From: Bacteroidetes bacterium OLB12 | GTDB taxonomy: Bacteria; Bacteroidota; Bacteroidia; Cytophagales; Cyclobacteriaceae | Direction of reading: 5' to 3' | Assembly (NCBI GenBank): GCA_001567185.1 | Contig: LNFR01000033.1 | Coordinates: 1-54,437 of the forward strand | DNA: 54,437 nt | In this document: piece by piece, positions 8,379 to 17,472 of the stretch | How the letters are laid out: the number at the start of each line of letters is the position of its first letter | How positions within the stretch are numbered: the stretch's first letter is position 1 | Notes under the pieces: model-generated | What the model was told of the DNA's origin: nothing | Databases searched by the model: none | The model's input: the letters and a program-made list of their open reading frames with translations, nothing else | Translations under genes and position numbers: made by a program

Positions 8379-9049
8379 GCCGTTTGTTTAAATCCTAATC
8401 GATCAAGTATGGTTACGAACTCCGGCCCATCGGGAAAAGCTTGCACGGACTCGGGCAAATAGGTGTATGCGGCCTTATCCCGTGAAATCAGTTGCCCGAT
8501 TTTAGGCAAAATGAATTTAAAATAAAAGTTATACAGTTGCTTGAATGGAAACATTCTTGGTTTAGAAAACTCCAACACTATCATTCTGCCTCCCGGCCTT
8601 AGCACCCGTTTCATTTCAGTGAGGCCGCGTTCCAGGTTTTCGAAATTACGCACACCAAAAGCAACGATAACGGCATCAAATTTATTCTCTTCGAAGGGCA
8701 GATTTTCTGAATCGGCCAACCGTAAGTCGATAATTTGATCGTACCCGTGGGTTTTCATCTTCTGGCGTCCAACTTCCAGCATTCCTTCCGATATATCGAC
8801 CCCAATAACCTGTGTAGGCGAAAGCTTTAAGGTTTCGATAGCAAAATCGCCTGTGCCGGTAGCTACATCCAGAATAATTTTTGGATTTCCCTCGGCCAGC
8901 ATTTTAATGGCTTTTCTGCGCCATCGTATGTCAATGCCCAGGCTTAAAAAATGATTTAGAAAATCATATTTGCCACTGATGGAATCAAACATGCGGGCAA
9001 CCTGTTGCTTTTTGCTGGCATTATCTTCTTTATAGGGTACTACAGTCAA
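8327..9049 (-). CDS. ubiE: Menaquinone biosynthesis methyltransferase UbiE/MenG
   Basis: 240 residues. Class I SAM methyltransferase with the motif I DVATGTGDFA (61-70) and the UbiE signatures YDFLNHFLSLGIDIRWRR near the start and VLRPGGRMIVLEFSKP in the middle. It methylates demethylmenaquinone to menaquinone, the usual respiratory quinone in Bacteroidota. porT begins inside its 3' end, so the two are co-transcribed. Confidence 0.95.
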   Translation of the reverse strand: MTVVPYKEDNASKKQQVARMFDSISGKYDFLNHFLSLGIDIRWRRKAIKMLAEGNPKIILDVATGTGDFAIETLKLSPTQVIGVDISEGMLEVGRQKMKTHGYDQIIDLRLADSENLPFEENKFDAVIVAFGVRNFENLERGLTEMKRVLRPGGRMIVLEFSKPRMFPFKQLYNFYFKFILPKIGQLISRDKAAYTYLPESVQAFPDGPEFVTILDRLGFKQTACKSLTFGISSLYSATK

Positions 9050-9103
9050 GATTGGAAAGAATTAAAGGATCAAAAATACTGGATTGGTTACCCAATTAAA
9101 ACT

Positions 9104-10224
9104 TCACCTTTGCTTTTTAATGGTTAATCCAAACAAAGGCCGTATCCATCGCCACCGCCTGATGGCAAATTCATAGAGGAACCAGGAACCGCCAAAGGTG
9201 CCCAACACCATTAGTAAAAACTTAGGCCAAAAACCCCAGGTAAGATCCATCAGGTAGTAACCAATAGCAAGGGTGATGGTTTGATGTAGAATGTAAAAAG
9301 GATATACAGCCTCATTGGCATAGGCAAGAATAACACTCGGTTTATTTAAATAAACAGATGCGTAACCCATCAGGCACAATATCCACGACCAAAGATTAAA
9401 TACTTTAATGAATGCTTCTGTAAAATGAACCAGCGTAGTATCCTCCAACAATAACCAGATGCACAATAGCAAACAAAACCCGATTAACCCACTATACAAA
9501 TAGTTCCTGCGCTGTTGCTGTACGGTTTTCCAAAAATCATCCCCAACTGCCAGCAACAAAAATCCGTAAAAGAACAATGTACCGAAGTTGATGAGGTTAA
9601 ACCAATCGCCAACCAATGCGTGGGTGGAAGGAAAGAATGGTTCGAGCAATGATTCCCAAAAATAAAGGGGAACAATAAGCCAATATAATCCGAAGGGCTT
9701 AGTAGCAATTTTTTTACCCAGTTAAGCAAGGCAGCCTGCGGATGCTTGCGCAGATAAAGAAATACCGGCAAAAGCAGGAGTGAGAATATCAGCAGGTAAG
9801 GCAAAAACCAGAGATGATGCCAACTTAGATTTCCTTCCGGATAAACTCCGCTAAATGCATGAACGGGCCAATAATCCAGAAAACCACCTGTTACTTGTGC
9901 TTTGGCTAAACGCTCAAAATAAACTTGTGGTGGCACAATCAAGATCATTCCTGCCAGCAATGGAATAAGTAATCGCGTGGTACGCTCACCCACAAACTGT
10001 AGCCCGCTTCTTTTTGATAAGGCAAACCAGGTACTCATTCCTGAGATTACAAATAGTAGTGGCAACCGCCATTGATTGAGAAAAAGCATGGGCCACCGAA
10101 TGTCCGGATAGATCGTGTTGTTTTTGATATGGAAATCCCACGGAACAAAGAACATCCCAACATGGTAGAAAATAAGTAAACTGAATGCGATAACCCGCAA
10201 CCAATCGAGGCTATATCTGCGCAT
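9104..10224 (-). CDS. Acyltransferase family 3 membrane protein, frameshifted
   Basis: The N-terminal part (9484-10224) starts MRRYSLDWLRVIAFSLLIFYHVGMFF, whose RxxxLDxLR..A...I..YH pattern defines acyltransferase-3 proteins; the catalytic-type His lies in FYHVG. It continues in another frame (9104-9649) with several transmembrane segments and the typical YPFYILHQTITLAIGYYL. Adding one base to the seven-base T run at 9709-9715 restores about 373 residues with roughly ten membrane helices. The family O-acylates sugars or other acceptors at the inner membrane. The acceptor is not deducible. A sequencing error in the homopolymer is likely. Confidence 0.85.
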
Positions 10225-10277
10225 ATCGTTATAATTTACGTGGCAGGGGCAAGCAGTAACCCAAAAATTGTACTGAG

Positions 10278-12262
10278 CTACTTCGCTATTACTTTAAACT
10301 CAACCCTTCGGTTAATCTCACGGCCGCCAGACTCATCGTCATTCGATACAATCGGGCGTTCTTCGCCATAACCAACCGATTTGATTCTGCGACCACTAAT
10401 CCCGTTGTTGGTGAGGTAGGCTCTTACAGCATCGGCCCGCTGTTGTGAAAGTTTTTTGTTAAAGGTATCGCTACCCACGTCATCGGTATGGCCGCCAATT
10501 TCAACCTGCATGGTCTGGTTTTGTTTCATCATGGTAACCATCATATTCAATTCTTCGAATGAAGCCTCTTGCAGCGTGGCCTTACCAAAATCAAAGAATA
10601 CGTGGCGTAGTGCTGATATTTCGCCAATCGCAACCTTGCGCAGTAACACCCTGCGATTAACAGTTTGTGGTTCTTCAGTAGCACGACCCAACATTACTTT
10701 AATGTTTTCAAAAATGTAACCGTCCAACTCAATGGAAACGGTATATTCTTTGGGTGTGGTGGACATTACTCCAAACTCAAACATACCGGTACCCAAACTG
10801 GCCGAACCAATAGCCGTGTTATCCACACCGCGCATACGCGCTTTGGCTTCAATGGGTTGTTTAGTTTCGGCATCAACTACCTCCAGGATAAACTTAATGG
10901 GTTGTACACCTTTCTTCTCTGGTACTTTGGCTACTTCCGGAGCTTTTTTCTTTTATCTGAGATCAGGTAAATATCGGAGTACCCAATACCATCGTTACGT
11001 ACCGAAGAATAGTAAAACCGGTTAGGTGTAGCTGTGCCCACAATATAAATATCATCATCGGGCGTATTAATCGGGAAGCCGAGGTTTTCAGGCTCTGTCC
11101 ACTCGCGTTTTTCCAGGTTGATCAGGGTAGCCTTAAAAATATCAAAACCGCCCATGCCCTTTCTTCCTTTGGTACTGAAGTAAAGTGTTTTGCCATCGTA
11201 ATCAATAAAGGGGCCGTCATCATCAAACTCGGTGTTAATGCCCGGTCCGAGGTTACGCACAATCGTCCACTGGCCTTTTTTGTCTTTGATACACGAATAA
11301 ATATCGATACCCCCTAACCCACCGGGGCGCTCGCTGGCAAAAAAGAGCATGGTTTCGTCTTTGTTGATGGTAATGGACGACTCTCTGAATGACGAATTAA
11401 TAGCACCCGGCAATGGAACGGGTTTGGTCCACGTGCCATCGGGTTGGCGTGTGCTGGTAAAAATATCGCCCTCGCCTACGCCATCGCGATAAATAAACAG
11501 CGTATTACCGTTTGGTGAGATGGCCAGGTTTGATTCGTTGTGTTTTGTATTTACAATATTGCCGAGGTTGGTAGCAGGTTGCCAGCTTCCACCCTCTCTT
11601 TTACTTATAAAAATATCTTCAAAAGGCCGGTTATCATCACTTACATTTTCGTTCAGGTTTCCTTCACGCCTGCGCGATGTAAAAATCATTTCAGTTTCAT
11701 CGGCATTTACTACTGGCGCGTAGTCATCAAATTCTGAGTTGATCTGGGGACCAATGTTCGTAATAGCTACGGGCTTGGCGGCAGCCACAAATTCTTTTCC
11801 GTTGGCACACTCATCGAGCCTGCGAGCCACTTCTTTGGGGTCTACCCGATCTTTGCCTTTGTAGGCGGCATTCCTATCCACCTTAAGTTTATACCTGGTG
11901 TAAAATTCAATTGCTTTATCGAAGTTAAGCCCATATTGATAGCTCAGGCCTATCTGGTAGTCGAGATCGAACCGGAAGTTTGGATTTTGCCGATATACCC
12001 GAAGCAGGTATTTAACCCCCTCTTCTTTTTGGATTGTACGAATATGCATGATACCCGCCTCGGTATTGATTTTCAGATTGGTGGTATCAAAGTTTGCCGC
12101 AATTACCATCAGCTCGCGCGCATCATCTACAGCACGGGTGCTGGTCATTATCTCGCTGGCCATTTCGTAATATTGGCGGGCCTGTTCCTTATCCTGTTGC
12201 TGTGCCTGAACGGCAAAGCCCGCTGTTAAAATCAAAAAAAATATTCCCCTTCTCAGGCGCAT
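10278..12262 (-). CDS. PorE-like TPR/beta-propeller/OmpA protein, frameshifted
   Basis: Signal peptide to about residue 20 (ILTAGFAVQAQ), TPR-like helices (about 25-160), several PD40/WD-like propeller strands (FTSRRREG, FFASERPGGLGGIDIY, YFSTKGRKGMGGFDIF), a carboxypeptidase-regulatory-like beta domain (EVVDAETKQP), then an OmpA-like peptidoglycan-binding domain (FFDFGKATL, GHTDDVGSDTFNKKLSQQRADAVRAYL). The frame breaks in the T run at 10944-10949. One extra base gives about 661 residues, close to PorE of Porphyromonas, with the same domain order. PorE anchors the T9SS to peptidoglycan, but other Bacteroidota proteins share this architecture, so I leave the symbol empty. Confidence 0.82.
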
Positions 12263-12382
12263 GAACTTGGGTGTTTGATTGCCGCCACTAAATTAAAACC
12301 TAACTTTTCGCAAGTTACTTAAAACCTTTTGCAACAAAAGTTACAAATCGCGTTAATAAGGTACCTATAAATTACATTTTAG

Positions 12383-12389
12383 TACTTTG
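12383..12389 (+). promoter_or_regulatory. Possible -7 element before engB (TACTTTG)
   Basis: TACTTTGC differs from the TAnnTTTG consensus by one spacer base and lies 20 bp before the engB ATG. It stands in the 146-bp divergent region shared with the PorE-like gene. Weak evidence. Confidence 0.3.
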
Positions 12390-12408
12390 CCAAACAATAG
12401 TTAGTAAC

Positions 12409-13008
12409 ATGGAAATTCTTCAGGCCGAGTTTGTAATTAGTAATAGTGATGCAAGCAAATGCCCACAAACCGATAAACCTGAATTTGCTTTTATTGGCCG
12501 GTCTAACGTGGGCAAGTCGTCCCTCATCAACATGCTTACAAATCGCAAAGATTTAGCCAAAACCTCCTCCACCCCGGGAAAAACCCAAACCATTAATCAT
12601 TTTCTGCTTAATAGGGCCTGGTACCTGGTTGACCTGCCCGGTTATGGATATGCACAGACCAGCAAAACAAACAGGCAAAACTGGAGTGCCATGATTGATG
12701 ACTATTTTAAACACCGCGATAACCTGTATTGTACTTTTATTCTGATTGACTCGCGGCTTGAACCGCAAGACAGCGATGTAAGTTTTATTAACCACCTGGG
12801 CCAACTGGGAATTCCCATCGCGCTTGTTTTTACCAAGGTAGATAAACTGAAACAGAGCGAATTAGCCAAAACCCGGAATCAACTGGAAAAAGTCCTGCTA
12901 AAAACCTGGGAAGAGCTACCGCCTATCTTTGTAACATCGGCCGAGAAAAAAACCGGACGCAAACCCATGCTCGATTTTATTGAAACAGCTCTTCAAGCTA
13001 AAAGATAA
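12409..13008 (+). CDS. engB: Ribosome biogenesis GTP-binding protein EngB/YsxC
   Basis: 199 residues of a single TRAFAC-class GTPase domain: G1 GRSNVGKSS (30-38), switch region SSTPGKTQ, G3 DLPG (75-78), G4 TKVD (142-145) and G5 TSAE near 176. This is the full length of YihA/YsxC/EngB, which assists assembly of the large ribosomal subunit and is usually essential. It is followed 34 bp later by the DUF5606 gene, which has its own promoter-like element. Confidence 0.95.
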   Translation: MEILQAEFVISNSDASKCPQTDKPEFAFIGRSNVGKSSLINMLTNRKDLAKTSSTPGKTQTINHFLLNRAWYLVDLPGYGYAQTSKTNRQNWSAMIDDYFKHRDNLYCTFILIDSRLEPQDSDVSFINHLGQLGIPIALVFTKVDKLKQSELAKTRNQLEKVLLKTWEELPPIFVTSAEKKTGRKPMLDFIETALQAKR

Positions 13009-13015
13009 AATCGAT

Positions 13016-13023
13016 TACTTTTG
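13016..13023 (+). promoter_or_regulatory. Bacteroidota -7 element (TACTTTTG)
   Basis: TACTTTTG fits TAnnTTTG exactly. It begins 7 bp after the engB stop and lies 19 bp before the ATG of the DUF5606 gene, suggesting a separate transcript. Confidence 0.5.
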
Positions 13024-13042
13024 CGGCCATTAAATTTTACAC

Positions 13043-13456
13043 ATGGAACTAAACGAAATTGCATCAATAAGCGGCAAAGGTGGTTTGTTTAAAGTTTTAA
13101 AGCCGGGTAAATCGGGTGTTCTGCTCGAATCGCTCGATGCAACCAAAACCCGCCTGGTAGCAAACGCTACACACCGGTTATCGTTGCTGAGCGAGATTTC
13201 AATTTACACCACCACCAAAGAGGGCACGGTTCCGCTGGAGGATGTATTAAAAAAAATTCACCAGGAGTATAAAAACGATTTGGGGATAAATGCTGATTCT
13301 GATGGCAGCGAATTACGGGCCTTTCTGAAATCGGTACTACCTGAATTTGATGAGAACAGAGTGTACGTATCGGACATTAAAAAACTGGTGAAGTGGTATG
13401 GCATTCTGGTAGAACAAGCACCTGAAGTTTTTACCCAACAGAAGAAGGAAGACTAA
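13043..13456 (+). CDS. DUF5606 family protein
   Basis: 137 residues. The start (LNEIASISGKGGLFKVLKPGKSGVLLESLD) and the central SEISIYTTTKEGTVPLEDVL match a small Bacteroidota-specific family, DUF5606. It has no signal peptide or membrane segment, so it is probably cytoplasmic. The N-terminal half looks like a small beta domain, the rest helical. Function unknown; it often lies near housekeeping genes such as engB. Confidence 0.85.
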   Translation: MELNEIASISGKGGLFKVLKPGKSGVLLESLDATKTRLVANATHRLSLLSEISIYTTTKEGTVPLEDVLKKIHQEYKNDLGINADSDGSELRAFLKSVLPEFDENRVYVSDIKKLVKWYGILVEQAPEVFTQQKKED

Positions 13457-13497
13457 AGATCCAGTACAAGGCGCTGAAACCGTAAAGCATGAAGCGT

Positions 13498-14499
13498 TTA
13501 ATGGATTAAACTCACCGCCTTATTCACCATATTTTTTGAGCCTACATAAAACGGTGTGCGCTGGTGCAGGTCTTGGGGGCTTATTTCCAGAATTCGCTGG
13601 TAACCATCCGATGCGCTTCCTCCGGCCTGCTCCGCTAAAAAGGCAAGTGCATTACACTCATACATCAGGCGCAACTTTCCGTTTTTGTCTTTACCGGTGG
13701 CCGGGTAAATGTAAATACCACCCTTCAATAAGTTTCGATGAAAATCCGCCACCAGCGAGCCAATATAACGGGCCGTGTATTGTTGATCTTTACAATATTG
13801 AATGTAATCTATCACCGGTTTTGAGAATGAATTGGCCAACCCTTCATTAATGGAATAAATTTTTCCATCGGTTGGTATTTTCATGTTGGGGTGTGAGAGC
13901 ACATATTCACCCAACGTACTTTCATACGTAAATCCATTTACGCCATGCCCGGTAGTATATACCAGCATAGTGGATGAGCCATATAAAATATAACCGGCTG
14001 CCACCTGCTGGGCACCACATTGTAAAATATCTTCCTTCTGAATCGGTTTTCCGATTGGGCTCTTTCTTCGATAAATTGAAAAGATGGTGCCGATCGAAAC
14101 GTTCACATCGATATTTGATGAGCCGTCCAGCGGATCGATGGCAATTACATAACCTCCCTCGTTATTCAAATCCACATACGATTCGGTTTCTTCCGAAATT
14201 AATGCGCACGCTTCCCCACCTTTCGTAAGTGCCCGCGTAAACCGGATGTTTGCCAACACATCCAACTTTTGCTGCTGTTCGCCACCCGAATTTTGAGATC
14301 CCATTGGCCCCATAATATCAATCAAACCCGCTTTGTTTACTTCGCGGTTTACCACTTTAGAAGCCAGCGCGATATCGCGAAGCAATTGCGACAGTTCGCC
14401 ACTAGCATATTGAAACTGATCCTGATTGTTTTTAATGAAGCGGTCAAGAGCCGTTCCAATCGGTAAGGCAATTCGCGATGATTCCATAAAACTTGTCAT
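13498..14499 (-). CDS. fbp: Class I fructose-1,6-bisphosphatase
   Basis: 333 residues, the usual length. It hydrolyses fructose 1,6-bisphosphate to fructose 6-phosphate in gluconeogenesis. The metal and phosphate site [10 protein letters not shown] (122-131) is intact, Glu103/Glu104 in ISEETES supply further metal ligands, and [22 protein letters not shown] matches the substrate-binding strand. It is convergent with the DUF5606 gene and divergent from the aspartate kinase. Confidence 0.95.
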   Translation of the reverse strand: MTSFMESSRIALPIGTALDRFIKNNQDQFQYASGELSQLLRDIALASKVVNREVNKAGLIDIMGPMGSQNSGGEQQQKLDVLANIRFTRALTKGGEACALISEETESYVDLNNEGGYVIAIDPLDGSSNIDVNVSIGTIFSIYRRKSPIGKPIQKEDILQCGAQQVAAGYILYGSSTMLVYTTGHGVNGFTYESTLGEYVLSHPNMKIPTDGKIYSINEGLANSFSKPVIDYIQYCKDQQYTARYIGSLVADFHRNLLKGGIYIYPATGKDKNGKLRLMYECNALAFLAEQAGGSASDGYQRILEISPQDLHQRTPFYVGSKNMVNKAVSLIH

Positions 14500-14598
14500 T
14501 AGTAAGGTTGTTTGGCCCCGTTTAGTAACTTCGGCCCCGCATTGCTAAACTTGGCGAAATATAGTCTTGCAATCGTTTGAAATCAATTATTTTAAACC

Positions 14599-15840
14599 AT
14601 GAAAGTTTTTAAGTTTGGTGGCGCTTCTATAAAAAGTGCAGCTGCCATTAAAAATGTGGCAACCATTGTACAGCAATTTGAAGCTAACAGACTTCTGATC
14701 GTGGTTTCAGCAATGGGCAAAACAACCAATGCCCTCGAACGTTTTGTTTGGCAGGCCTACAACCACCAAAACTACACCTCCACATTACAGGAAATAGTGG
14801 ATTACCACACGCTGATCATAGAACAGCTTGGTATCAACAGTCCGGCTTTCATTACCCGTATTTTAAATCAGTTTGAAAACCTGAAAACAACGGCATCGCA
14901 ACCCGGTGCGTATGATTTTGTTTACGACCAGGTGGTTTCGCAAGGCGAAATACTTTCTTCTCTGATCGTAAATGAATTTTTTATTCAGCAAGGAATACCA
15001 TCCGTTTGGGTGGATGCCCGCCAGTATCTTCAAACCGACAACACCTGGCGCGAAGCCAAAGTGAACTGGGAACAATCGCAGGCAAAAATTGAAGGGCTGA
15101 AGAAACCGCTGCAAGGCAAGGTGATTATAACGCAGGGTTTTATTGGCGGATCGGAAACAAAAACAACCACGCTGGGGCGTGATGGTTCCGATTACAGTGC
15201 CGCCATTTTTGCAACATGCCTTGCGGCCGAATCAGTTACTATCTGGAAAGATGTACCCGGTGTGATGAGTGCCGACCCGAAGCGTTTACCAAATGCAGTA
15301 GTGTTTGACGAATTACCCTACCAGGAAGCTGCTGAAATGACTTATTACGGTGCTTCGGTAATTCATCCTAAAACCATTAAGCCGTTGGCCAATGCCAACA
15401 TTCCCTTACTGGTAAAAAACTTTGACGACCCCACCCTGCCGGGCACACGCATTCATCGATGCAAAATTTACAAACTGCCTCCGTTAATCGTTTTTAAAGA
15501 CAATCAATGTTTAATTTCCTGTAAGGTAACCGACTACTCGTTTGTAAACGAACAACAAATGGGGCATATTCTGACCACACTTTCGCAACACGATGTACAC
15601 ATTAACGTAATGCAGAATTCGGCCATCACGTTTTCGTTTTGTGTGGATTACCGCGAGCCCAAAACCCTGCACCTTATCGAAGCGCTAAGCAAAAACTTTG
15701 AGGTGTATTATAACACCGGCTTAACATTAATTACCATAAAGAATTACGATAACTCTACGTTTAACGCCTATCGCAACCAGCCGGGTGTGTTGCTGGAACA
15801 ATCCTCGCGATCTACGTTACAGGTATTGGTTCGGCTTTAA
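14599..15840 (+). CDS. lysC: Aspartate kinase (monofunctional)
   Basis: 413 residues. The amino-acid kinase domain starts VFKFGGAS (3-10) and contains TTLGRDGSDYSAAIFA and VTIWKDVPGVMSADPK, signatures of aspartokinase, which phosphorylates aspartate at the head of lysine, threonine and methionine synthesis. The last about 120 residues are ACT-like (MGHILTTLSQHDVHINVMQNS), likely a feedback sensor. No homoserine dehydrogenase domain is present. Its 3' end overlaps the convergent phosphatase gene by 24 bp. Confidence 0.93.
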   Translation: MKVFKFGGASIKSAAAIKNVATIVQQFEANRLLIVVSAMGKTTNALERFVWQAYNHQNYTSTLQEIVDYHTLIIEQLGINSPAFITRILNQFENLKTTASQPGAYDFVYDQVVSQGEILSSLIVNEFFIQQGIPSVWVDARQYLQTDNTWREAKVNWEQSQAKIEGLKKPLQGKVIITQGFIGGSETKTTTLGRDGSDYSAAIFATCLAAESVTIWKDVPGVMSADPKRLPNAVVFDELPYQEAAEMTYYGASVIHPKTIKPLANANIPLLVKNFDDPTLPGTRIHRCKIYKLPPLIVFKDNQCLISCKVTDYSFVNEQQMGHILTTLSQHDVHINVMQNSAITFSFCVDYREPKTLHLIEALSKNFEVYYNTGLTLITIKNYDNSTFNAYRNQPGVLLEQSSRSTLQVLVRL

Positions 15841-16296
15841 CCTGATCTCCGTTTTAATAAATTCATCCAGCGTGCGGTCAAGCATTTCGAACACAAATTG
15901 AAAATCGTGCAAGGTTCCATAGTAGGGATCGGGTACATCGCCCGGGCCCTGTGGATCAAACTCGCGTATTAATTTTATTTTGTGATTATGTTTATCCGCC
16001 TCGGTTAACCGTAAAATGCCTTTCAGGTTTTGTTGATCCATCGCAAATAAAAAATCAAACTCATCTAAGTCGGCAGTTGCAAGCTGGCGCGCCTGGTGCC
16101 AGATTTCTACTCCGTTTTTCTCTGCTGTTTTTATAGTACGCGGATCGGGCTGATCGCCAATATGGTAGTTTCCGGTTCCACAAGAATCAGCCGAAATGTG
16201 GTGGCTCAGGTTCAGTTCCCTGATTTTATGGTTAAAAATCGCCTCAGCCAGGGGCGACCGGCAAATATTACCCAGGCAAACAAAAAGTACTTTCAT
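15817..16296 (-). CDS. Low-molecular-weight protein-tyrosine phosphatase
   Basis: 159 residues. The P-loop CLGNICRS (Cys7 to Arg13) at the N-terminus and the general-acid Asp in DPYYG (Asp123) identify the LMW-PTP family. Such enzymes dephosphorylate tyrosine kinases of the polysaccharide-export type or small molecules; arsenate reductases share the fold but usually have extra cysteines. No kinase or capsule gene is adjacent. It overlaps the end of the aspartate kinase gene on the other strand. Confidence 0.93.
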   Translation of the reverse strand: MKVLFVCLGNICRSPLAEAIFNHKIRELNLSHHISADSCGTGNYHIGDQPDPRTIKTAEKNGVEIWHQARQLATADLDEFDFLFAMDQQNLKGILRLTEADKHNHKIKLIREFDPQGPGDVPDPYYGTLHDFQFVFEMLDRTLDEFIKTEIRLKPNQYL

Positions 16297-16437
16297 CGTT
16301 ATTTTTTAATAATCAGGAGGTTCAGGACCAGATTCACCTCAATTTCTCAAAATTAAGCAACACACGGGGTTACGACCTATTTGGTGGCTGTATATAAAAA
16401 CGCATAGCACATTTTTTTATCCGCCTTTTGGTTAGAT

Positions 16438-16471
16438 AAGACCGCCTCAAACGTGAGGCGGTCTTTCTTTT
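16438..16471 (+). terminator. Strong intrinsic terminator without an annotated upstream gene
   Basis: A 12-bp stem (16438-16449 with 16454-16465, arm AAGACCGCCTCA) around an AACG loop is followed by a T-rich tract. The T tract is on the plus-strand side only. The nearest plus-strand gene upstream is the aspartate kinase, which ends 600 bp earlier across the antisense of the phosphatase gene. Confidence 0.75.
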
Positions 16472-16491
16472 TTTATCGCGGCCATAAAGTT

Positions 16492-16499
16492 TAGTTTTG
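16492..16499 (+). promoter_or_regulatory. Bacteroidota -7 element (TAGTTTTG)
   Basis: TAGTTTTG fits TAnnTTTG, 33 bp before the enoyl-CoA hydratase ATG and just after the terminator at 16438. It probably starts that gene's own transcript. Confidence 0.5.
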
Positions 16500-16532
16500 C
16501 TTATTGCTTGAATTAAACCGACTCTGAAAATT

Positions 16533-17306
16533 ATGGAACTCATTAAAGTAACGGAACAAAAAGAACCACACGTTGCCCTGATTGAATTAAACCGCCCCAA
16601 AGAACTGAATGCCCTTAACCCCCAGCTAATGCAGGAAGTGCGGGATGCCCTTATTGCACTGGACAAAAATGAGGCGGTTCGCGTAATTATTATTACAGGC
16701 AATGAGCAAGCCTTTGCAGCCGGGGCAGATATTAAACAGATGGCAGATAAATCGGCCATTGACATGTTGTTACTTGATCAGTTTACCACGTGGGACCAAA
16801 TCCGTAAAACCAAAAAACCAATTATTGCTGCAGTATCCGGTTTTGCATTAGGAGGTGGTTGCGAATTTGTAATGACCTGCGATATGGTGATTGCATCCGA
16901 AACCGCAAAGTTTGGTCAGCCCGAAATAAAAATAGGAACTATACCCGGTGCCGGTGGTACACAACGCTTAACCAAAGCAGTAGGTAAAGCCAAGGCTATG
17001 GAGTTGATACTAACCGGAAGATTTTTGTCAGCCGAAGAAGCACACTTTTATGGATTGGTAAATAAAGTGGTTCCTAAAGAAATGTATTTGCACGAAGCGT
17101 TTGCGCTTGCAAAAGAAATTGCGCAGCTATCACCTGTGGCCGTGCAATTAGCCAAAGAGGCGATTAACCGCTCGTTCGAAACGCACCTGGATGAAGGATT
17201 GACCCTGGAACGAAAAAACTTTTACCTCACGTTTGCATCAGCCGATCAGAAAGAGGGCATGAAAGCTTTTATTGAAAAACGAAAGGCCGAGTTTAAGGGG
17301 CAATAA
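16533..17306 (+). CDS. Enoyl-CoA hydratase/crotonase
   Basis: 257 residues, single crotonase domain. The oxyanion-hole segments are FAAGADIKQM and GFALGGGCEF. Both catalytic glutamates are present: Glu111 (GGGCEF) and Glu131 (FGQPEI), followed by GTIPGAGGTQRL. Having both acids argues for true hydratase activity on short-chain trans-2-enoyl-CoA, as in fatty-acid or branched-chain amino-acid breakdown. No other beta-oxidation gene lies nearby. It ends 21 bp before the inverted-repeat element at 17328. Confidence 0.94.
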   Translation: MELIKVTEQKEPHVALIELNRPKELNALNPQLMQEVRDALIALDKNEAVRVIIITGNEQAFAAGADIKQMADKSAIDMLLLDQFTTWDQIRKTKKPIIAAVSGFALGGGCEFVMTCDMVIASETAKFGQPEIKIGTIPGAGGTQRLTKAVGKAKAMELILTGRFLSAEEAHFYGLVNKVVPKEMYLHEAFALAKEIAQLSPVAVQLAKEAINRSFETHLDEGLTLERKNFYLTFASADQKEGMKAFIEKRKAEFKGQ

Positions 17307-17327
17307 ATTGAGGTAGTAAATAAAAAC

Positions 17328-17454
17328 GAGGTTGTCTCAAAAGTTGTACTGTCCTCCCGGATTTATTCTGCGATCTTGTTTCTGTGGTACTGAAAGGAAT
17401 TCCGGCACCAGCCGGAATGGCGTACTCTCTTATTTTACCTTTTGAGACAACCTC
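17328..17454. repeat. 127-bp element with 16-bp terminal inverted repeats (MITE-like or bidirectional terminator)
   Basis: The left arm GAGGTTGTCTCAAAAG (17328-17343) is the exact reverse complement of 17439-17454. The inside carries a second hairpin with 8-bp arms ATTCCGGC/GCCGGAAT around ACCA (17399-17418). It fills the gap between two convergent genes, and T-rich tracts leave both ends, so transcripts from either side could stop here. The long interior is unusual for a simple terminator and fits a small non-autonomous repeat that became a terminator. Confidence 0.65.
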
Positions 17455-17472
17455 TTCTTTTTTAGCTTTCGC

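Noticed and set aside
16370-16765. Minus-strand frame of 131 codons over the terminator and the enoyl-CoA hydratase start
   Set aside because: It is antisense to a well-supported gene and crosses a terminator hairpin; no domain is seen.
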